This document shows, in pieces, positions 57,760 to 64,000 of a stretch of DNA of 64,000 nt. Source of the DNA: Flaccisagitta enflata (taxonomy: Eukaryota > Chaetognatha > Sagittoidea > Aphragmophora). The translations under genes were made by a program, and so were the position numbers. A model generated the notes under the pieces. The model was given only the letters and a program-made list of their open reading frames with translations, searched no databases and had not been told where the DNA came from. Numbering within the stretch: the stretch's first letter is position 1; every line of letters begins with the position of its first letter. The stretch is from contig OZ231126.1 of the NCBI GenBank assembly GCA_965153355.1, positions 93,620,001 through 93,684,000 of the forward strand, given 5' to 3'.

Positions 57760-60074
57760 GTCATGGTGTACAGGAACAAGAAATTTTGGTTTCATTTTAC
57801 TTTTTGCTTGAGAAATGGATTTATGATAAAAAAATATTATCAATATTTTAGTTTCATATTTTTACTATAATCTATCAAGTGTTTTATAAATGTTTTTAAA
57901 TCCAGAAAACTGACTATTGCTTCATGACAATCAGAAATAAAAATCAAATATTTGAATTCCTTAGAAAAATGGTGAACAAAATTTCAAAACGTTGTTGGGT
58001 GAAATTATATCACGGCCTCAGAAAAGAAAATTTTGCATTTCTAAGAACATGGCCCTTTTCTTATATGTTTTTAAAAAGAGGCCATGTGTTTGGAAATGCA
58101 AATTTCTTTATTTCTATGCAATGATATAATTTCACCTAACAGGTGTGAGATGACAAAGTATAGATTTCTATGAAAAATCTTCTTTTTTCCAACTTTTTTC
58201 AACAGATTATGTACCTCAAATCTGTATGTCAGATATTATCTATGCAAAAATGTATTATCCTACAAATAAAAAACATTTTTTCAATAAACAAGGCCAACAC
58301 CTATAAGTCGCGTGCAGGACAAAAATGACTGAACTGACCTGACTCCTTATTGTATCTTTTTATCGAAAATCAGACTTAAACGCAACCCAAATCAGACCCA
58401 AACCAGACTCAAACCAGACTCAAACGAGACTCAAACCAGACTCAAACCAGACTCAAACGAGACTCAAACCAGAATTAAACCAGACCGAAAACAGACCTAA
58501 ATCAGACATAAACCAGACATAAACCAGACATAAACCAGATTTAAGCCAGACTCAAACCAGACTCAATCCAGACTCAATCCAGACTCAATTCAGACTCAAT
58601 CCAGACTCAATCCAGACTCAATCCAGACTCAATTCAGACTCAATCCAGACTCAATCCAGACTCAAACCAGACTTAAACCAGACTCAAACCAGACTCAAAC
58701 CAGACTCAAACCAGACTCAAACCAGACTCAAACCAGACTCAAACCAGACTCAAACCAGACTCAAACCAAACTCAAACCAGACAAACCAGGCTCAAACCAG
58801 GCTCAAACCAGGCTCAAACCAGGCTCAAACCAGGCTCAAACCAGGCTCAAACCAGGCTCAAACCAGACTCAAACCAGACTCAAACCAGACTCAAACCAGA
58901 CTCAAACCAGACTCAAACCAGAATGAAACCAAACCAAAACCAGACCAAAACCAGACCAAAAATAATCAGACCTAAATCAAACATAAACCAGACAAAAACC
59001 AGACATACACCAGACCTAAACCAGACCTAACCCAGACCTAAACCAGACATAAATCAGACATGAACCAGTCTTAAACCAGACTTAAACCAGACTTAACCAG
59101 ACTTAACCAGACTTAAACCATGCTTAAACCAGACTTAAACCAGACTTAAACCAGACTTAAACCAGACTTAAACCAGACTTAAACCATACTTATCTTTAAT
59201 ATCATTTTAACCAGCAGACTTAAGCCAGCAGACTTAAACCATTAGACCAGCAGACTTAAACCATTAGATTTAAACCATTAGATTTAAACCAGCAGACTTT
59301 AACCAGCAGACTTTAACCAGCAGACTTAATCCATTAGATTTAAACCAGCAGACTTAAACCAGCAGACTTAAACCAGCAGATTTAAACCAGCAGACTTTAA
59401 CCATCAGACTTTACCCAGCAGACTTTAACCAGCAGACTTTATGACCAAAGATGACCAAAGATGACCAAAATCGACCAAAATCGACCAAAAACGACCAAAA
59501 ATGACCAAAAATGATCAAAAATGCCCGAAATGACCAAAAATAATCAAAATTGACCAAAAATGAACAAAAATGACCAAAAATGAACAAAAATGATCAAAAT
59601 GACCAAAAATGAACAAAAATAATCAAAATGATCAAAATGACCCAAATGACCAAAAATGACTAAAAATGACCTAAAATGACCAAAAATGACCAAAAATGAC
59701 CAAAAATGACCAAAAATGACCAAAAATAATCAAAAATAATCAAAAATGACCAAAATGACCAAAATGACCAAAATGACCAAAATGACCAAAATGACCAAAA
59801 CTGCCTAAAACTGACCAAAAATAACCAAAAATAACCAAAAATGACTAAAAGCAACCAATAATTCCCAAAAACAACAAAAAAATGACTCAAAATAACTCAG
59901 ACGACCCAAAAAGACGAAAAAAAGCAAAGTGTTACGGACCGACCGATGGACAGACCGACGGAGCGGGTTGTAGAATCGCGTGCACGCGACTAAAAATATT
60001 GAAAAAAGATAATATAAAAAATATCTAAAAAATTTTAATGACGCATGAAATTTCTTCTTCTCGTACACTGCGTC
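57760..60074. mobile_element. Foldback element with CTAA duplication (copy 2), carrying an A element
   Basis: Flanked by CTAA at 57756-57759 and 60075-60078. Ends GTCATGGTGTACAGGAAC and CTCGTACACTGCGTC. Interrupted at 58288-59996. Without that insert it measures about 606 bp, against 610 for copy 1 (34403-35012), with matching sequence on both sides. Confidence 0.85.
58288..59996 (+). mobile_element. Family A (A2) element with a 1.6-kb multi-unit tandem core
   Basis: Head ACAAGGCCAACACCTATAAG, GTCGCGTGCAGG. The core passes through CAGACTCAAACC 12-mers (58375-59200), CAGCAGACTTAAACC units (59212-59440) and TGACCAAAAA units (59440-59900). The tail is AAAGTGTTACGGACCGACCG, CGTGCACGCGACT, A's. 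The tandem blocks grade into one another, suggesting serial local expansions. Confidence 0.9.
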
Positions 60075-60104
60075 CTAACTATTAAGCTACGGGAGCACAT
60101 GTTC

Positions 60105-60608
60105 TCTCACCTGAGACAGAAGCATGTGAATCTAAAAGAGACAATGAGACCAGAACTGAGATGGAAGAGAGTTGCGCTTTTAATATTTCGATTCAATTGG
60201 GAAGGTCACAAATTCGCGTCCAGCTTGTCACTGGACTTTTTTTCTCTCCATGATCGAGCATGGTTGGTTTTGGATGCTTCTCTATCGCGTTCACATAGTT
60301 TGGTGGCAAAATAAACAAAGCAAAACATTACAAAGCACAACAAAACACAACAAAACGTTAAAAAATATGAGGAAAGAAAATGGGAAATTAAACGAAATAT
60401 CCCATAACAAGACATTAAAAAATATCAGGAAAAACATAAAATAAATGCGAAAATAAAACAAAATATTCAAAAACAAAACAAGTCATTAAGAAATAAAATA
60501 TAACATTAAAAAACTAAACAATACAATCTAACTTAGAACATATACAAAAGTAAAACACATTAAAAAAAAACAGAATAAGTCCACACATTACGCGCTCTAA
60601 CACTTGAA
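60105..60608. other. AT-rich stretch with AAAACA/CATTAAAA repeats
   Basis: A loosely periodic run of ACAAAACATTAAAAAATA-like units at 60310-60570. No gene. Confidence 0.4.
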
Positions 60609-60887
60609 ACATAACAGCTGCACGTTACGCGTAATGGCCGCGCGTGACGCGTAGCAGCGGCACAAGATGCGTAGCAGCCGCGTTTGACGCGTAGCAGCCG
60701 CGTGTGACACGTAGCAGCCGCGCATGGCACGTAGTAGCAGTGCATGGCGCGTAGCAGCCACACGTAGCACGTAGCAGCCGCGCGTGGCGCGTAGCAGCAG
60801 CACGTGGCGTGTAGCAACCGCGCTTGGCATATAGCTCCCGCGCTTGACGCGTAGCATCTGCGCGTGACGCGTAGCAGCCATGCATGG
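60609..60887. repeat. 20-bp GC-rich minisatellite, about 14 copies
   Basis: Unit GCGTAGCAGCCGCGCGTGAC with substitutions concentrated in the second half. It is strikingly CpG-rich within AT-rich surroundings. A 20-bp unit gives changing frames, so the Cys/Ala-rich minus-strand frames are artefacts. Confidence 0.9.
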
Positions 60888-61064
60888 AGATATGTCGTCG
60901 TTTAAACTCCTAGGCAGATAACTCTACTGATTTTGGTGCGGGATCTTGGTCCTTTTCACCATGAATGGTAAGCAAGATACACAGTATCTTGTTCACTAAA
61001 CAACAGCGCGATCCTCTAGCCTATAAGCTGCACCATCTCTTTTGTTGACTAAAGACGGGATCTT

Positions 61065-61118
<54 letters not shown>
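61065..61118. repeat. (CT)n array
   Basis: Pure CT, about 54 bp. Confidence 0.9.
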
Positions 61119-61122
<4 letters not shown>

Positions 61123-61137
61123 CTGCCCGATGTATGG

Positions 61138-61530
61138 ATGATTACGGTGATGAGGAAGGTGATGAAAATGACAATGATGACAACAACAATGACAAAGTTG
61201 ATGATATCAGCAATGACAACGATAACTATGATGATGATGAGGCTAATGATGACAATGATGATGAGGCTGTTGAATGTGTTGATGATGATGACAACGATGA
61301 TGACAATGAGGATGATGAGGATGATAATGATTATGTAGGTGATAATGATGATGACGCATTTCAATGGACCGATGAACCAACGGATCAACGGACTGATGGA
61401 CAAAGCCTCTTAAAGAGTTGCCTGTCTGCAATTAAAAAATGCTCGGATTATGATTTGGTTACAAAAGGACAGACGGACTAACGGACGGACACGGCAAGTT
61501 CTAGAGTCGCGTGTCCGCGACTACAAATCA
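61138..61530. mobile_element. Family A-like elements with a (GAT)n core
   Basis: A degenerate GATGATGA/CAATGATGAC array (61138-61350) leads into GGACCGATGAACCAACGG, GGACTGATGGACAAAGCC and TGTCTGCAATTAAAAAA (A3 right end). A second tail follows: GGACAGACGGACTAACGG, GAGTCGCGTGTCCGCGACT. The Asp/Asn-rich frame at 61134-61481 comes from the array and is not called. Confidence 0.6.
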
Positions 61531-61726
61531 AAATATCTTGCCCTAGAAATGAGACAATAAAGACAAGAAACGCGGGGTTGCAATATTTTTGCAAATGGGC
61601 AAGTGAGGGTACATGCACACACATGCGCGGTATTGGTGCCATCTTTCAGAAAATCTTATCTATAAGGACATTTCATAAGTTTTTGAATGTTGAGGCAAAA
61701 CAATCTTTAGTTAAGTACTTAAGTTA

Positions 61727-63041
61727 CAGGGTTTTTCATGCCAACACGCCGATTACAAAACGACATTTCTCAGTTGCTAGATATGAGAATCAAATTCTGA
61801 AAAATGGTTTGTACAGCTTGTGAGCTCCAATTTTGTCTGTTGACTTTGTTTATGGTTGGATTCCAAGACTCGATTTTTCCCTTACCATTTCAGAAAAATG
61901 AAGCCTCTGCTCCGTGAAACAAGCATCAACTTTAAAGGAGCACTGCTTCTAAACGAATAAAGTTACAGACCCCGTTCCATTTGAAAGAGTTGTCTTTGCT
62001 CTTTAAAATGCGACCAATCCGGGGCACAGTCCGTCGTGATGGGAAAAAAATCAAACTGTTGAGAGTTTAAAATCGCCCTACACGAGCTATTACTCCTTTT
62101 TCTCAATTCTAATTGGCCCCAGTAAACCAAAGTAATTGAATCCCAATAATTACGAGTGCATAGAACAGTCTTGCTCAAGAATTTCCAAGCGCAAAAGTAA
62201 GTCAAGGCTTAATTTGCATAATTAAAAAGTCAAAGATTGAGCTCAAACTCAGCCCATAGTTAATTGCGCAATTACGCGCATTAGAGTTACCATCATATCA
62301 AGGAGTAAGACAAGGTAAAAGTGTCAAAATTGATCAACATTAAGGATCCTAGAAGATCCTGATTTTTTTCCCATCACTTATAAATCTGATTGATTGTGCG
62401 GGGTGTGTAGCTCGATTCATTTAGACGCAGCGCACCTCCAAAGTTAGGTACTCAAAGTGGGCCCCATGAGATCATGGAGAAGCGCCATTTAACCATTAAC
62501 TTCCACAAGTGGCGAAGGTCAAAACACCTAAACTGATGGCGATTACCAAAATTTCATAAGAGTACTAACAGTAGGCTAATGGACTGACCAACCAGCTTAA
62601 TCGTGGAAGTAAAAAAAGACCAACAGGAGGAAAAACGCAATGTGAAGCTACCACATTGGGAAAAACATCTTTGAACAGTTTAATATGAAATAAGGAATGC
62701 TAAGCAACTGCATAATACTCTGTCAGTTCACTCTTACTACCAGAGGTAACTGATTAAAATCAGTTTGGAATCTAGACTGTATTTTTGCTTGATTTGTTTT
62801 GACATGGCCTATGGATAAAGCAATGCTTTCTGAAAGTAGTAACTTATTGGCACCTATCCAAATTCTCAGGATTTATTCACTTATCTTTGACAGGTAAACT
62901 ATTTGGAATCAAACCATCGCAATTTCAGATAACAAAATCGGAGCTCAAGGGCTGTTTAGAACATTTTTCAGAAATCAATTATCATGTTTGGGGACTGAGA
63001 AACGTCGTTTTGTAATCGGCGTGTTGGCGTGAAAAACCCTG
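61727..63041. mobile_element. 1.3-kb TA-flanked element with long inverted ends
   Basis: TA, CAGGGTTTTTCATGCCAACA ... TGTTGGCGTGAAAAACCCTG, TA. The inverted ends extend through CGCCGATTACAAAACGAC and imperfectly for about 120 bp (CTGAAAAATG, GAGCTCC). Between them at about 61900-62440 is a second inverted pair (AACGAATAAAGTTACAGACC and GTAGCTCGATTCATTTAGAC), probably a nested element also represented at 22150-22310. No transposase. Confidence 0.75.
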
Positions 63042-63200
63042 TATTTTCTTTTTTTCTTTCCTCAAATCTATAAGTCCGACTTTTGATCTTTAGGTCTGAG
63101 GCACGTTGTGCCCCGCGTGTCCTTGTTTCTGCCACCCTGTAATAACTCTAGTACTGTCTTTGCCCACCCGTCTGCGACTTTTGCCCTGTCTTGGGCTTGT
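63042..63200 (-). mobile_element. Family A (A3) right-end fragment
   Basis: CTGTCTTTGCCCACCCGTCTG, CGACTTTTGCCC and GGGCTTGTTTTT resemble an A3/A4 right end without a left end. Confidence 0.45.
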
Positions 63201-63303
63201 TTTTCCAACTCTTCCCTCAACGCATTGTTCTAACAAATGATAAGGATCGTCATATCCATTCTGATCAAGTCATTGGCTATTGATTGTCTTGTAGGGGCGA
63301 TAT

Positions 63304-63304
<1 letters not shown>

Positions 63305-63343
<39 letters not shown>

Positions 63344-63410
63344 GCTGTTGTGGAGTTGTTGTTGTTATTGTTGTAGTGGTTGATGTTGTTGTTGTTGTTG
63401 TTGTTGTTTA
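63305..63410. repeat. (GTT)n array
   Basis: GTT triplets with a few GCT/GAG/ATT variants, about 105 bp. Confidence 0.9.
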
Positions 63411-63441
63411 TTTATCTATCGTAATACACGCTTTTCATTTT

Positions 63442-63838
63442 ATAAGAACATGGATTTTTGAAGTGAGCCTCAGCGTTCTTATTTTTAGCCTTGTTTTGAG
63501 GCTCAAGCATCTTTAATATGTTCTTATTTTTTAATGAGATAATTTTTTTTTCTGAATATATGTTTATATAATTATAATGGTATATTTTTAGCAATTGTTA
63601 AAAAAAATATTTCATTATATAAAAAGAAATGTAAGATTGATATTTGATAAATAATAAATTAACATTTTAAAAATCATTATCATAATATCAATCATTAAGG
63701 GTTTTTCATATAATTTTAGTAGTTTTTTCAAAAAAATATTATTCTTATCTAAAAATCTGAGGCTCAGCATGTTCTTGAGATGTTCTTATTTTTTGGCCAA
63801 ATCTGAGGCTGATGTTCTTATAAAAAGTGTTCTTATAA
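63442..63838. mobile_element. TIR element with TATAAGAACA ends
   Basis: TTTTATAAGAACATGG, GAGCCTCAGCGTTCTTAT ... GAGGCTGATGTTCTTATAAA. Subterminal GAGGCTCA motifs are repeated. Related pieces are at 12230-12290, 13345-13375 and 52055-52130. Confidence 0.6.
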
Positions 63839-64000
63839 AAAGAAAAGCGTAAACCAGGCCAGTAACCACTGCACCAATGAAGACGATGACAAAGTCGTTA
63901 ATCATACGAACTCGATTCATCAATTCCCTCGTTTATTCCTTTGACGATGATGCCTTTGATCTTTGGATATCAGGTTGAGTCTAGTTTGGTGCCTTTAATC
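63839..64000. other. Unique end of window
   Basis: No feature recognised. Begins with AAACCAGGCCAGTAACC, perhaps an A-type head remnant. Confidence 0.35.

Larger units (their letters stand above)
57695..60098 (-). tRNA. tRNA-like sequence (pseudo-tRNA or SINE head) split by a transposon
   Basis: Joining the minus strand of 60098-60079 to that of 57759-57695 gives a tRNA-like sequence. It has an A box (TAGCTTAATAG, matching TRGYNNANNNG), TTAGAGC, and a B box GGTTCAAATCC with flanking CCCAC. The A-to-B spacing is about 8 nt longer than usual, the middle forms one 11-bp imperfect hairpin, and the acceptor stem pairs poorly. It is therefore a degenerate tRNA gene or tRNA-derived repeat, not a functional tRNA. 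The YTAA element at 57760-60074 lies in its D arm. Confidence 0.45.

Noticed and set aside
58370-59440. CRISPR-like regular repetition
   Set aside because: Units of 12-15 bp are adjacent with no unique spacers of constant length, and they lie inside an A element of a eukaryotic genome. It is a minisatellite.
61134-61481. 115-codon acidic Asp/Asn frame
   Set aside because: Produced by a GAT-type repeat within A-family sequence. No signal peptide, domain or splice context.

Overview
The window is eukaryotic DNA, almost certainly from an invertebrate animal. It has GT-AG introns, TATA-type promoters, an AATAAA signal, secreted Cys-rich proteins (Ly6-like and C-type lectin-like), very dense microsatellites and many non-autonomous DNA transposons. 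I cannot name the species or phylum. Coding content is very low, and most long open frames are simple-sequence artefacts.

Genes. (1) Two tandem paralogous four-exon genes on the + strand (17636-19728 and 19976-22677) encode secreted Ly6/three-finger-like proteins with an unusual C-terminal helical tail. (2) A C-type lectin-like gene on the - strand ends at 36006. Three exons are convincing (37663-37535, 36486-36376, 36205-36006). Probable upstream exons lie near 38112 and, more speculatively, at 41249-41186 (signal peptide). (3) A single exon at 46497-46647 (+) carries UPF1-type helicase motif Ia. A few weaker exon-like pieces are listed at low confidence.

Repeats. Two recurrent families dominate. 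Family A (my label) has conserved ends: a head ACAAGGCC and a tail AGTCGCGTGCACGCGACT followed by A's. Its interior differs in nearly every copy and is often a private tandem array, up to about 1.6 kb. Family B (my label) has roughly 60-bp inverted arms around a CCTCAAATC-type minisatellite and a separate 3' segment ending near GATGACTAG. Further families are foldback or TIR elements with readable target duplications (TA, YTAA, TACAG, CTACCCTG, CTCTATAT, CTAATAT/CTATGAG), and hairpin-ended elements carrying a (CT)n tract (families G and H).

Layout. 0-9 kb: nested A/B elements and long GT/GA arrays. 9-17 kb: G, B and A elements plus CT arrays. 17-23 kb: the Ly6-like pair. 23-34 kb: A/B elements, a 322-bp satellite inside an A-type element, and a 45-bp minisatellite. 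34-41 kb: lectin gene interleaved with transposons. 41-49 kb: palindromic TA elements, helicase exon, period-118 and period-165 arrays. 49-57 kb: a five-component nest, a CCCTCT array and a G-rich telomere-like tract. 57-60 kb: a tRNA-like sequence split by a YTAA element that is itself split by an A element. 60-64 kb: GC-rich minisatellite and TIR elements.

Several nests can be checked inside the window because an empty or uninterrupted relative is also present. The order of insertion can therefore be read directly. Nothing indicates that the genes form one pathway.
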